Part shown: positions 1 through 6,332 of the stretch, in pieces
How positions within the stretch are numbered: position 1 is the first letter of the stretch
Layout of the letters: the number at the start of each line of letters is the position of its first letter
Origin: Anaerolineales bacterium
GTDB lineage: Bacteria > Chloroflexota > Anaerolineae > Anaerolineales > Villigracilaceae
Direction: 5' to 3'
Assembly: GCA_017882065.1 (NCBI GenBank)
Contig: JADGQD010000095.1
Coordinates: forward strand, 1-7,533
Length of the DNA stretch: 7,533 nt
Translations under genes and position numbers: made by a program
The notes under the pieces: generated by a model
What the model saw: the letters and a program-made list of their open reading frames with translations, nothing else
Databases searched by the model: none
What the model was told of the DNA's origin: nothing

Positions 1-2077
1 GAATGCGGCCGAGACCATAGGTGACAGCGCGCCGGACCAACAAGTCTTCCTTCATCCCCGCACCCTCTTTCAGCATGGCATGGCCCTCGCCGGGATTGTT
101 GGCCAGCGCCTCGGCGGCGGCGCGGCGCAGGTTTTCGTCACCATGCAGTAGAGCGGAGGCAACAATATCCATGGCGGCGGTCGTTCCAATGTTGACCAGG
201 GCCAGACAAGCGGCGCGGCGGACATTGGGACTCTGGGTGCTCAGCAAAGCAGACAGCAATTCGATGGCTTTTGTATCTTGCAGCGCCCCAGACCCGAGAG
301 CCGCCAGTTGACGAAGGTCATTGTCAGGTTCTTTGAGCAATTGCCGTAATAGAACAGCCGCGCTCGGATCTCCGGTCTGGATGAATGCGCAGAGTGCCTG
401 TCCGCGCAGGCCTAGCGGCTGACCGGTTTGCCGCAGAAGTTCTACAAGTTTTGCCATCACCTGTCCGCGCCAAGCCATCTGACGAGGGGCATCCCGCAGC
501 CAGCGGGCCGGGGTCAGCAGGTTGCGCGAGAGCGGGCGGTCGAGCACGGAGAGTAGTTTGTCAACTAGCGGGGTTGCGTCGCCTCTTGCGGCCAGAAAGT
601 GTAGCGCCAGGTATTTGCCAATCCAGGCAGGCTGGTCAAGAAGGGATTCTGATTTGTAGTTCGACAGAGCTTTACCGGCCAGGTAACCGCCAAAAACTGG
701 GTGGATGAAGCGCATTCGGTTATTGCGGTGCTGGGTCAGCAGGCCGCTTTCCACCATTTTTGTGATCAGGCCAAGGGAAGGACCCTGAACTATTTCGGAT
801 TTCTTGCTACTCGTTTCATCGGCGGCTTCGGGTGCATTGGCAATTTCAGGCAGATCAAAAGACTTGATCCACTCGCGTGCTTTGCGCGGGTCGAAGATTG
901 GCTCGGTACTCAGGATGACTTGTAATGCCAGCATTTCGAGAGCCTCCCGCGGGGCAATGTCAGGAGACAGGCGGTGCAAATGGGTTTCAATCGCATCGAG
1001 AGGGCCAGGTCCGTGAAGATCTCCGGCGTAAGCACCCCAAGTCTTGAGTGTCAGTTCCAGAGGTGTCAGGTTGCTGTTTTCGGAATTCAGCCAGCTGTTG
1101 AGCAGCAATGGGTCCACGTGTTCGCTGGTCTGGGCCCAGGCTTCGACGGCAACAAAGTGTGTCCACAGGTCGCCCCATTTTTCGAAAAATTTCATACGCT
1201 GGTTGGCATTCCAGGCGGCCAACGCAAAGGGGATGAAGTTGAGCGTTACCAAGCCGTCAAGGTATTCGCTGGATGAGGTGGTGACCATGCGGGTTTTGGG
1301 ATACGCCCGCTTGACGGCCTTGATGAATTCGACCGCGTTTTTCAGGCCATCCGGGTTCAGTTCATCCGTCCCATCCAGCAGGAGCAGGACGCGGCCTTCA
1401 GAAAAGGTTTTACGGACGAAATCGGGGATGCGAGCCTGGTCGAGGACGGAGGCATTTTCGGCGATCGAGTCAATAACCGGGTTGAGCGGTTCATCTCTTT
1501 GGACCGGCAAGTCGAGGTCGGCAACGTGGATGAGGAACGGGACAGTGTCCTGCGGCAGACCCGGTTCCGGGTCCCGTCGTGCCAGGCGGGATGCCAGATA
1601 CGCCAGGGCTACCGTTTTTCCCATCCCAGTTTCCCCCGTCAGGACTATATCAGAGTTCCCCGAAAGCGCCTGGGCGAGGGTCAGCGTGGGAGCGTGATAG
1701 ATGGCTGCCAGTTCCGGCCAGGCAGGGATGTAGGGGACGGTAGCAGCGACGATGTCTTCGCTCAAGAGCGGCGCACCTGGCTCGACGCGTGGCGGCGGTG
1801 CCAGGAGAGCTGGCGGTTCGATGATTTCATCCAGGGAAAAGAGCGGTGCAGCTAAATGCAGACCTTGAGCCTGTTGTAAAACGCTCTGACGATAGCGTTC
1901 CTCTACGCCGCTGGTGGTGTGGAGGATTTCTTTCTTTTCAGCCTGCTTCACTTGGGCTGTCGCACGCAAATGTTGGAACGCGGGACGAAGCATTGAGAGG
2001 ACCCACCAAGACAGGGATGCGAGAATTAAGCCTAACCAGAAGGAGAAAGTGTCTATGTTGGGGAAGCGGAAGCGCAT
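1..2077 (-). CDS. Membrane-anchored NACHT-family NTPase with HEAT repeats (3' end missing)
   Basis: The frame is open without a stop from an ATG at 2077 down to the left edge (692 codons visible), so the C-terminus lies outside the window. Order seen: a short N-terminal hydrophobic helix (about residues 10-30, rich in W, L, I), a charged Gln/Lys/Glu stretch that may be coiled coil (33-62), and a Pro-rich linker. Then comes a P-loop NTPase with Walker A GETGMGKT at 148-155 and Walker B LLLLDGTDEL at 231-240, the DGxDE form typical of NACHT/STAND ATPases. A VTTSSS segment follows near the sensor position. A winged-helix-like end (MRFIHPVFGGYLAG, from 455) resembles the FxHxxFxEYxAA motif of the family. 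From about residue 553 to the edge there are at least four HEAT-like helical repeats ending in phrases such as VRRAACLALVNIG. An AGGTGA ribosome site lies just upstream, inside a GTCAC-CT-GTGAC dyad (2080-2091). It follows the zinc-ribbon gene after 19 bp, so the two are likely cotranscribed. Known for the family: ATP-driven oligomerising signalling or immune switches. The function here is inferred; the ligand and effector are unknown. Confidence 0.88.
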   Translation of the reverse strand, partial: MRFRFPNIDTFSFWLGLILASLSWWVLSMLRPAFQHLRATAQVKQAEKKEILHTTSGVEERYRQSVLQQAQGLHLAAPLFSLDEIIEPPALLAPPPRVEPGAPLLSEDIVAATVPYIPAWPELAAIYHAPTLTLAQALSGNSDIVLTGETGMGKTVALAYLASRLARRDPEPGLPQDTVPFLIHVADLDLPVQRDEPLNPVIDSIAENASVLDQARIPDFVRKTFSEGRVLLLLDGTDELNPDGLKNAVEFIKAVKRAYPKTRMVTTSSSEYLDGLVTLNFIPFALAAWNANQRMKFFEKWGDLWTHFVAVEAWAQTSEHVDPLLLNSWLNSENSNLTPLELTLKTWGAYAGDLHGPGPLDAIETHLHRLSPDIAPREALEMLALQVILSTEPIFDPRKAREWIKSFDLPEIANAPEAADETSSKKSEIVQGPSLGLITKMVESGLLTQHRNNRMRFIHPVFGGYLAGKALSNYKSESLLDQPAWIGKYLALHFLAARGDATPLVDKLLSVLDRPLSRNLLTPARWLRDAPRQMAWRGQVMAKLVELLRQTGQPLGLRGQALCAFIQTGDPSAAVLLRQLLKEPDNDLRQLAALGSGALQDTKAIELLSALLSTQSPNVRRAACLALVNIGTTAAMDIVASALLHGDENLRRAAAEALANNPGEGHAMLKEGAGMKEDLLVRRAVTYGLGRI

Positions 2078-2096
2078 AGGTCACCTGTGACAGGAG

Positions 2097-2798
2097 TTAA
2101 CTTCCGTAAAGGATGCGCCCGCAAGACGGACAGAGTGCCATTTGCCCGGAGGCGCGGGAGGATTGCATTTGTGCCGCGGATAATCCAGAGCCGCAGGCGG
2201 AGCATGAGTTTTCGCTGATGACGGCTACTGCGAGGCCGCGATGCTTCTGGCGTAGTTGGTCATATAGACCGAGCGCATCTGGCGGGATCGGCCCGGCCAC
2301 TGCGGCGCGTTCGGCGAAGAGTTTTTCCAGTTCTTTTTGGAGTGTGTTCTGTTCCTCGTGCAGACCCCGGTTTTGTTCTGACGAATGGCTTTGGGCAGCC
2401 AGCAAGTCTGTTTGAGCGGCCTGGTGTGCAGACATCGTTTCTTCCGCGGCCAGCATGGCTTCCAGTTGGATGTCTTCCAGCGTGACCAGGTGACGTTTGA
2501 GAGCAGCAACATCGTTTTGTAAATCCAGTAATTCCTTTGGGCTATGACCCTTGCCGCCGTAGAGACTGGCCTCGGTTTGTTCGATTTTGATGCGCTGGCT
2601 CTGTGCATCAACCTCGGCCTGTTTCAAAGCCCGGTCACCGGATTGGCAGATGGCTAGCGTTGATTCGGCCCATTCATTGGCCAGACGCAGTTCGGCATCA
2701 TCATCCAGTGTTTTCTGGATGGCTTGCAGACGGGCCTGGGCGCGGTCTATCTGGCTATCGGCCTGCTGGAGACGGTATAGGCTCAAGGTCTGGCTCAT
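2097..2798 (-). CDS. Coiled-coil protein with C-terminal C4 zinc ribbon (DUF164/CdsZ-like)
   Basis: A 233-residue protein. Residues 1-165 are almost wholly Gln/Glu/Ala/Leu-rich heptad-like sequence and are predicted to form a long antiparallel coiled coil. A short GGKGHSPKEL turn sits around 81-90, as in this family. A linker (IPPDALGLYDQLRQKHRGLA, 171-190) leads into a zinc ribbon with CxxC at C199/C202 and CPSC at C223/C226, and the protein ends in GRILYGS. This layout and the closing CPSCGRILY signature match the C4-type zinc-ribbon family (zf-RING_7, DUF164) that includes chlamydial CT398/CdsZ. Members are widespread, probably cytosolic, and of largely undefined role; regulatory or scaffolding functions have been proposed. 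It is the first gene of a minus-strand pair with the NACHT gene. No Shine-Dalgarno sequence lies at the usual distance, and a TATAAT box sits only 6 nt before the ATG, so a leaderless mRNA is possible. Confidence 0.9.
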   Translation of the reverse strand: MSQTLSLYRLQQADSQIDRAQARLQAIQKTLDDDAELRLANEWAESTLAICQSGDRALKQAEVDAQSQRIKIEQTEASLYGGKGHSPKELLDLQNDVAALKRHLVTLEDIQLEAMLAAEETMSAHQAAQTDLLAAQSHSSEQNRGLHEEQNTLQKELEKLFAERAAVAGPIPPDALGLYDQLRQKHRGLAVAVISENSCSACGSGLSAAQMQSSRASGQMALCPSCGRILYGS

Positions 2799-2804
2799 AG
2801 TCTG

Positions 2805-2810
2805 ATTATA
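2805..2810 (-). promoter_or_regulatory. Proximal -10 box for the zinc-ribbon gene (leaderless candidate)
   Basis: A perfect TATAAT on the minus strand ends 6 nt before the ATG at 2798. Transcription normally begins about 7 nt downstream of the -10 box, which would put the start on the A of the ATG. No convincing -35 hexamer is visible 16-18 nt upstream. The lack of a properly spaced Shine-Dalgarno sequence supports leaderless expression, but this rests on sequence alone. Confidence 0.45.
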
Positions 2811-2828
2811 TACTGATTACCCTTCGTA

Positions 2829-2880
2829 CAGACAGTTGGTTATCCCTCTATAGCGGGAATTCCCAAAGACCCAGACAGTT
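2829..2880. repeat. Two 9-bp direct repeats CAGACAGTT in the intergenic region
   Basis: CAGACAGTT occurs at 2829-2837 and again at 2872-2880 on the plus strand, with starts 43 bp apart (about four helical turns). Both copies lie between the distal and proximal candidate promoters of the zinc-ribbon/NACHT unit. They could be a pair of regulator sites. Two 9-mers in an AT-rich gap could also be chance, so this is a weak call. Confidence 0.3.
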
Positions 2881-2902
2881 TTCAAAAACGGCTCTTTGGG
2901 AA
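2860..2902 (-). repeat. 10-bp perfect inverted repeat in the 5' leader of the zinc-ribbon/NACHT unit
   Basis: TTCCCAAAGA (2860-2869) is repeated inverted as TCTTTGGGAA (2893-2902) with a 23-nt loop. The left arm is also half of a GGGAATTCCC palindrome (2855-2864). If transcription starts from the distal promoter near 2903, the hairpin would form the very 5' end of the mRNA. It could then stabilise the message or act as a leader element. It could equally be a DNA-level operator. There is no U-tract after it on the minus strand, so it is not an intrinsic terminator. Confidence 0.5.
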
Positions 2903-2909
2903 ATTTCAT

Positions 2910-2938
2910 AATATAGTGAAAAAAGAGAATATTATCAA
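2910..2938 (-). promoter_or_regulatory. Distal sigma-70-type promoter for the zinc-ribbon/NACHT unit
   Basis: On the minus strand TTGATA (2938-2933) and TATATT (2915-2910) are separated by exactly 17 nt. Each hexamer differs from consensus at one position. The predicted start is near 2903, giving a leader of about 105 nt that contains the inverted repeat at 2860-2902. The -35 hexamer overlaps the U-tract of the terminator of the upstream gene, so the two signals are packed together. Confidence 0.5.
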
Positions 2939-2968
2939 AAACCCCGCCATCAATTTGATGGAGGGGTT
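2937..2968 (-). terminator. Rho-independent terminator of the serine-hydrolase gene
   Basis: On the minus strand the stem AACCCC-T-CCATC (2968-2957) pairs with GATGG-C-GGGGTT (2951-2940) around a 5-nt loop. This gives 11 base pairs with one internal mismatch, followed directly by a TTTTT run (2941-2937). It begins 5 bp after the stop codon of the serine-hydrolase gene and should isolate that gene from the zinc-ribbon/NACHT unit downstream. Confidence 0.85.
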
Positions 2969-2973
2969 GGGCT

Positions 2974-4461
2974 TTACTGCGATGGCAGGTTGTAGTAGTT
3001 GTAAATTGCCCGTGAAAGTTCAACAAACATCGGTAAAACACTGTTCCAGAGCATTTGAATTGGGTGATATGTATAAATGGTCAGAACATAGTTCCCCGCC
3101 GGCGAGTAGACGATGGCAGCATCGCTGACGTTATTCATAATACCATTAAGGTCAGCTACATAGCCGTATTTATTTGCTACTACTGTCCCTTCCGGAACAC
3201 CCGCCTTAATAATCATAACAGGTTTATTGGTCTCTAGGTAATACAGTATCTGCTGGCAGGCGGTCTGGGTAATCTGACCCGGAAAAACGGCCACTAACGC
3301 CCCGCCCCCAATTTGGGAGCATTGATAAATATCTTCCAGCAACATACCCATATCGGAGGGTGTTGTCTGGTTGTAAATATCAGGATCTGTGTTAATATCC
3401 GAGCGCGAATTGGCTGGCGTTCGAAAATGGTCTAGGGGCAGGGAACCCGGTGCAAAATAACCGGCTAGAAAGGTATTCTGCAGACCAAGTGATTGCATTG
3501 TTTCGGTAACCACCAATGGACCTCGTGTCTCGTCCATGGATGCCATCAATGCATCGGCAGCCGCGTTCTCTGATTCTGTTATCATGTTCTGTATCAGGTT
3601 TGCGGTTTGATCGTTGAGTTTTTCGCCATAATGTTGGTAAACCGATACCAAGATAGGAATCTTAATAGTACTTGAGGCGGTAAAGGCAATATCTGGAGTG
3701 ATTGATATATCCTGCCCGGCTTGGTATGCGAAGTGAATGTTTTCCTGTGTTTGTAAGTTGAGGAAGTAAAGGTCCACCAGGCCGTCAAAGCCGCTCTGGT
3801 CAATAAGCTGTGTGAGCAGGATTTGCAGGGTATCAAGGGACGGGCGACCCGCGGCCGTACTCTGGGAAGCGAGTATGACTGTGCGCTGGTCCGGAGATTG
3901 CAGGGCGCTATCGATCAGTGCAACCGCGCGGTCAATATCCATTGTTTGGCCGGGCGTGCCCTGGGTGAAGTTGGCCGTTCCGGGGATCGGCTGGGCAGGA
4001 GTGGGTGGTTGGTCATAGCGGGCGGAGATTTCCTCGAGCAGGTAAGCGCGCAGGCGGGCCTCTGAATAGGATGAAACCAGCGGTATTTGACGGGTGGGGG
4101 AACGGCGGTTCCACAGGTAGTCCCAAAATCCACCCCAGAAGGATGCTCCGGTGCGCTGCAAGTCGGCAGCAGCCAGCATGCTTTCGGTATCCAGTTGAAA
4201 ACCAATCAGACTGGGATCCAGGTCAATTATCGCATCGCCGTATTGGAGTTCGACAGGCAGGGCGTAGACCTGCAACAACCTTTGCGCTGCAGACTGAGGG
4301 TCAAGCCCGCCGGCGGGAAGGTTGCCAATGGTCATATCGGAAGGGTAATTGGCCCGTGAAATGCTGTATTGCACCACCTGGATGACTGTCACAATAGCCG
4401 TCAGGAGTATAAAAACCAGGGAAACTCCACGCAGGTAGAGGGAAGAACCGCGTAATCTCAC
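2974..4461 (-). CDS. Membrane-anchored beta-lactamase-fold serine hydrolase with VanW-type N-terminal region
   Basis: A 495-residue protein read from a GTG at 4461, chosen because a strong GGAGGT ribosome site lies 3 nt upstream. A basic N-terminus and one hydrophobic helix (about 10-32) make it a membrane-anchored, outward-facing protein. Residues about 40-200 resemble the PG_binding_4 module found with VanW proteins: a GNLPAGGL-type start and a later FTQGTPGQTMDIDRAV segment. Residues about 225-470 form a class A beta-lactamase-like (beta-lactamase2) domain. The nucleophile motif S264-T-I-K267, an SEN triad (297-299) in place of SDN, and K431-Y-G433 in place of KTG are visible. The omega-loop glutamate of true class A beta-lactamases is not evident; the corresponding stretch reads roughly RSDIN (353-357). 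A cell-wall peptidase, esterase or penicillin-binding role is therefore more likely than antibiotic hydrolysis. The gene stands alone, with its own promoter and terminator. The 3' half is visibly more AT-rich than the 5' half. Confidence 0.88.
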   Translation of the reverse strand: MRLRGSSLYLRGVSLVFILLTAIVTVIQVVQYSISRANYPSDMTIGNLPAGGLDPQSAAQRLLQVYALPVELQYGDAIIDLDPSLIGFQLDTESMLAAADLQRTGASFWGGFWDYLWNRRSPTRQIPLVSSYSEARLRAYLLEEISARYDQPPTPAQPIPGTANFTQGTPGQTMDIDRAVALIDSALQSPDQRTVILASQSTAAGRPSLDTLQILLTQLIDQSGFDGLVDLYFLNLQTQENIHFAYQAGQDISITPDIAFTASSTIKIPILVSVYQHYGEKLNDQTANLIQNMITESENAAADALMASMDETRGPLVVTETMQSLGLQNTFLAGYFAPGSLPLDHFRTPANSRSDINTDPDIYNQTTPSDMGMLLEDIYQCSQIGGGALVAVFPGQITQTACQQILYYLETNKPVMIIKAGVPEGTVVANKYGYVADLNGIMNNVSDAAIVYSPAGNYVLTIYTYHPIQMLWNSVLPMFVELSRAIYNYYNLPSQ

Positions 4462-4514
4462 AGTACCTCCAAGAAAACCAAATTAGTGTTATTCATCATG
4501 CCTTACGGGTAAAA

Positions 4515-4523
4515 AGTATAACA
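4515..4523 (-). promoter_or_regulatory. Extended -10 promoter of the serine-hydrolase gene
   Basis: On the minus strand TGT-TATACT forms an extended -10 element (TGn followed by five of six TATAAT matches). It would start transcription near 4508, about 47 nt before the GTG. No good -35 hexamer is seen, which an extended -10 can tolerate. It lies back to back with the plus-strand element at 4543-4551. Confidence 0.45.
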
Positions 4524-4542
4524 CACTCACCATGGGCAGTTG

Positions 4543-4551
4543 TGCTACAAT
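4543..4551 (+). promoter_or_regulatory. Extended -10 promoter of the proline dehydrogenase gene
   Basis: TGC-TACAAT forms an extended -10 element (five of six matches to TATAAT). It would start transcription near 4558, about 33 nt before the ATG at 4591. No clear -35 hexamer is present. It diverges from the minus-strand promoter 20 bp away, so one regulator could control both genes. Confidence 0.45.
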
Positions 4552-4590
4552 CGTACCGCAATAGTTCATAAATCCACGAACGAGGTACCC

Positions 4591-5550
4591 ATGCTCCGAT
4601 CGATTTTAATCTACCTTTCCAAGGCTGCCTGGGCGCAGCGGTTGGTTGTTGATTGGAAATTTGCCTGGCAGGCAGCCAGCCGGTTTGTAGCGGGGAACAC
4701 GATTGGAGATGCAATCAATGCTGTTTGTGAACTCAACGCAAATGGGATCAATTCCACGTTGGACCATCTGGGGGAAAGCACTTCGACGCGCGCAGAAGCC
4801 GTTAAGGCGGCTGACGATGTCATCGAATTGCTGGAGCAGATTAATACCAGCGGTGTACGCGCCAATGTCTCGGTTAAACTGACGCAGATCGGCCTCGCCC
4901 TCGACGAAAGCCTGTGCGAGAAAAATCTGGAGCGAATCCTCGCCCGCGCCAGGGAGTACAAGAACTTCGTCCGCATTGACATGGAGGATACGCCTTACAC
5001 GGATCAAACACTGCGTATGTACCGGGATATGCGGGGCAAAGGCTTCCAGAACACCGGGGTGGTTGTCCAGTCGTATCTGTACCGCACCGAGAAGGATACG
5101 CGCGATCTGCTCGAAGCTGGAGCGTGCTTTCGCCTGGTCAAGGGCGCTTACAAAGAACCGCCAGAATTGGCCTTCCCTAAGAAGGCGGATGTGGATGCCA
5201 ATTTTGACCTGCTGACCCAGATCATGATTGATGCCGCCAAGACAACCGGTTCCCCGTCCCTTAGCGCAGACGGGCGCACTCCGCCCATCCCGGCCATCGG
5301 TTCGCACGACCCGAAGCGCCTTGACTTTGCCAGGACTTATGCTGAGAAAGTCGGCCTGCCGAAGCAAGCGATTGAGTTCCAGATGCTTTTTGGCATCCGT
5401 CGCGACTTGCAGGAACAGTACGTCAAGGAAGGCTACCCTGTGCGGATTTACGTCCCTTATGGTACGCACTGGTACCCGTACTTCATGCGCCGCCTGGCGG
5501 AGAGGCCGGCCAACGTGTGGTTCTTTGTCTCAAATTTCTTTCGCAAATAA
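4591..5550 (+). CDS. Monofunctional proline dehydrogenase (PRODH)
   Basis: A 319-residue FAD enzyme of the PutA/PRODH barrel family that oxidises L-proline to 1-pyrroline-5-carboxylate and passes electrons to the respiratory quinone pool. Its size fits the short one-domain bacterial enzymes (about 300 residues). Family signatures in order: LDHLGES (57-63), NVSVKLTQIG (92-101), RIDMED (128-133), VVVQSYLYR (157-165), RLVKGAYKEP (181-190), GSHDPKRL (237-244), EFQMLFGIR (262-270), and the proline-binding arginine pair R300-R301 in YPYFMRRLAERP. The ATG at 4591 is preferred over an in-frame ATG at 4540: it has a GAGGT site at 4582-4586, and the earlier start would overlap the predicted -10 box. 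A loop at about 221-235 (rich in S and P) before the SHD motif looks like a small insertion. A partner P5C dehydrogenase is not in the window. The longest antisense frame here is only a shadow. Confidence 0.95.
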   Translation: MLRSILIYLSKAAWAQRLVVDWKFAWQAASRFVAGNTIGDAINAVCELNANGINSTLDHLGESTSTRAEAVKAADDVIELLEQINTSGVRANVSVKLTQIGLALDESLCEKNLERILARAREYKNFVRIDMEDTPYTDQTLRMYRDMRGKGFQNTGVVVQSYLYRTEKDTRDLLEAGACFRLVKGAYKEPPELAFPKKADVDANFDLLTQIMIDAAKTTGSPSLSADGRTPPIPAIGSHDPKRLDFARTYAEKVGLPKQAIEFQMLFGIRRDLQEQYVKEGYPVRIYVPYGTHWYPYFMRRLAERPANVWFFVSNFFRK

Positions 5551-5557
5551 TCCATCA

Positions 5558-5594
5558 GGAACCCGGATTCTCGAAGAAACCGGGGTCCTTGATT
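5558..5594 (+). terminator. Imperfect hairpin after proline dehydrogenase, possible terminator
   Basis: GGA-a-CCCGG-a-TTCT pairs with AGAA-a-CCGGG-g-TCC around a CGA loop (5558-5588), giving 12 pairs with two symmetrical mismatches. The tail TTGATT is only partly T-rich. It begins 8 bp after the PRODH stop, so it fits a weak or leaky terminator that would partly separate PRODH from the SDR-UbiA-moeA genes. Confidence 0.5.
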
Positions 5595-5612
5595 CTATGG
5601 TAAAACATTAGC

Positions 5613-6332
5613 ATGGATGGACAGCCTCTTGCCCTTGTTACTGGTGCAGCCCACCACCTCGGTAAAACCTTCGCATTGACCCTGGCGCGGCGCGGCTATG
5701 CCATTCTCCTGCACCATCATCACGCTGTTTACGAGGCCGCCACCGCGGACGAAATTCGCGCCCTCGGTGTGCCGGCCTATCTGGCGCAAGCCGACCTGAC
5801 AGACGACTCCAATCTTTTTTCTCTCCTCTCGACTCTCGATTCTCTTCCTCATCATCTTAAAGTCCTGGTGAACTCTGCCTCCGTTATGCAGAGGACCGAT
5901 ATTCGCACCACCTCTCCTGCAGACTGGGATGCCACCTTCGCGCTTAACCTGCGCGCCCCGTTCCTGTTGGCGCAGCAGGCCGCCGGGCGGATGGCGGAAG
6001 GAGGACTCATTGTCAATATCACCGATGTGGGCGCGCATAAACTCTGGACGGGCTACCCGGCCTACGTGGTCAGCAAGTCTGCACTGGAGACGCTGACGCG
6101 CTTGCTGGCGAAGGCTTACGCACCGGGCATCCGCGTTAACGCCATCGCGCCGGGATTGGTGCTACCATCGGACAACGTCACGCCGGAAGAATGGGAAAAA
6201 CTGGTGGACCGTCTGCCGCTCAAACGTCCCACCTCCCTGGATGAAGTTGCCGCCGCCCTCGGATTCCTGCTCGATAACCCATCCATCACCGGACAGACGG
6301 TCGTTGTGGATGGGGGGTACTCTCTGATCTAA
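5613..6332 (+). CDS. Short-chain dehydrogenase/reductase, pteridine reductase (PTR1/FolM)-like
   Basis: A 239-residue cytosolic Rossmann-fold NAD(P)H oxidoreductase. The cofactor loop is TGAAHHLG (10-17), aligning with the TGAAKRLG form of pteridine reductase. A His cluster H34-H37 stands where PTR1 has HYHRS, so the 2'-phosphate-binding arginine is not conserved. Next come AQADLTDD (58-65), NSAS (87-90, replacing NNAG) and N112. The active site has D138 (in NITD) in the place of the usual SDR serine, plus Y151-VVS-K155; an Asp-Tyr-Lys set is characteristic of PTR1-like enzymes. The C-terminus VDGGYSL is also PTR1-like. The substrate is therefore likely a pterin (reduction of a dihydro- or oxidised pterin), though another carbonyl cannot be excluded. 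No Shine-Dalgarno site precedes the ATG; a TGG-TAAAAC element at 5598-5606 would place the transcript start on the ATG. It is followed after 53 bp by the UbiA-like gene, and moeA lies beyond that. Confidence 0.88.
   Translation: MDGQPLALVTGAAHHLGKTFALTLARRGYAILLHHHHAVYEAATADEIRALGVPAYLAQADLTDDSNLFSLLSTLDSLPHHLKVLVNSASVMQRTDIRTTSPADWDATFALNLRAPFLLAQQAAGRMAEGGLIVNITDVGAHKLWTGYPAYVVSKSALETLTRLLAKAYAPGIRVNAIAPGLVLPSDNVTPEEWEKLVDRLPLKRPTSLDEVAAALGFLLDNPSITGQTVVVDGGYSLI

Noticed and set aside
1044..1697. A 217-codon plus-strand open frame, and smaller plus-strand frames at 21-311, 385-708, 974-1276 and 1499-1855
   Set aside because: All lie antisense to the continuous minus-strand NACHT-HEAT frame, which has Walker motifs and repeat structure. 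Their translations are Arg/Ser-rich and show no recognisable domain.
2908..2935. ATAATAT / ATATTAT inverted repeat in the AT-rich part of the 2799-2973 gap
   Set aside because: Seven A/T pairs with a 14-nt loop would be too weak to form a stable structure, and the sequence is better explained by promoter hexamers.
4540..4590. Upstream in-frame ATG at 4540 as the start of proline dehydrogenase
   Set aside because: It overlaps the likely -10 element and adds 17 residues not typical of the family, whereas the ATG at 4591 has a GAGGT site at the right spacing.
4606..5469. A 287-codon minus-strand open frame
   Set aside because: It is antisense to proline dehydrogenase, whose family motifs are unmistakable along its whole length. 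The antisense product shows no domain and no ribosome site was evident.
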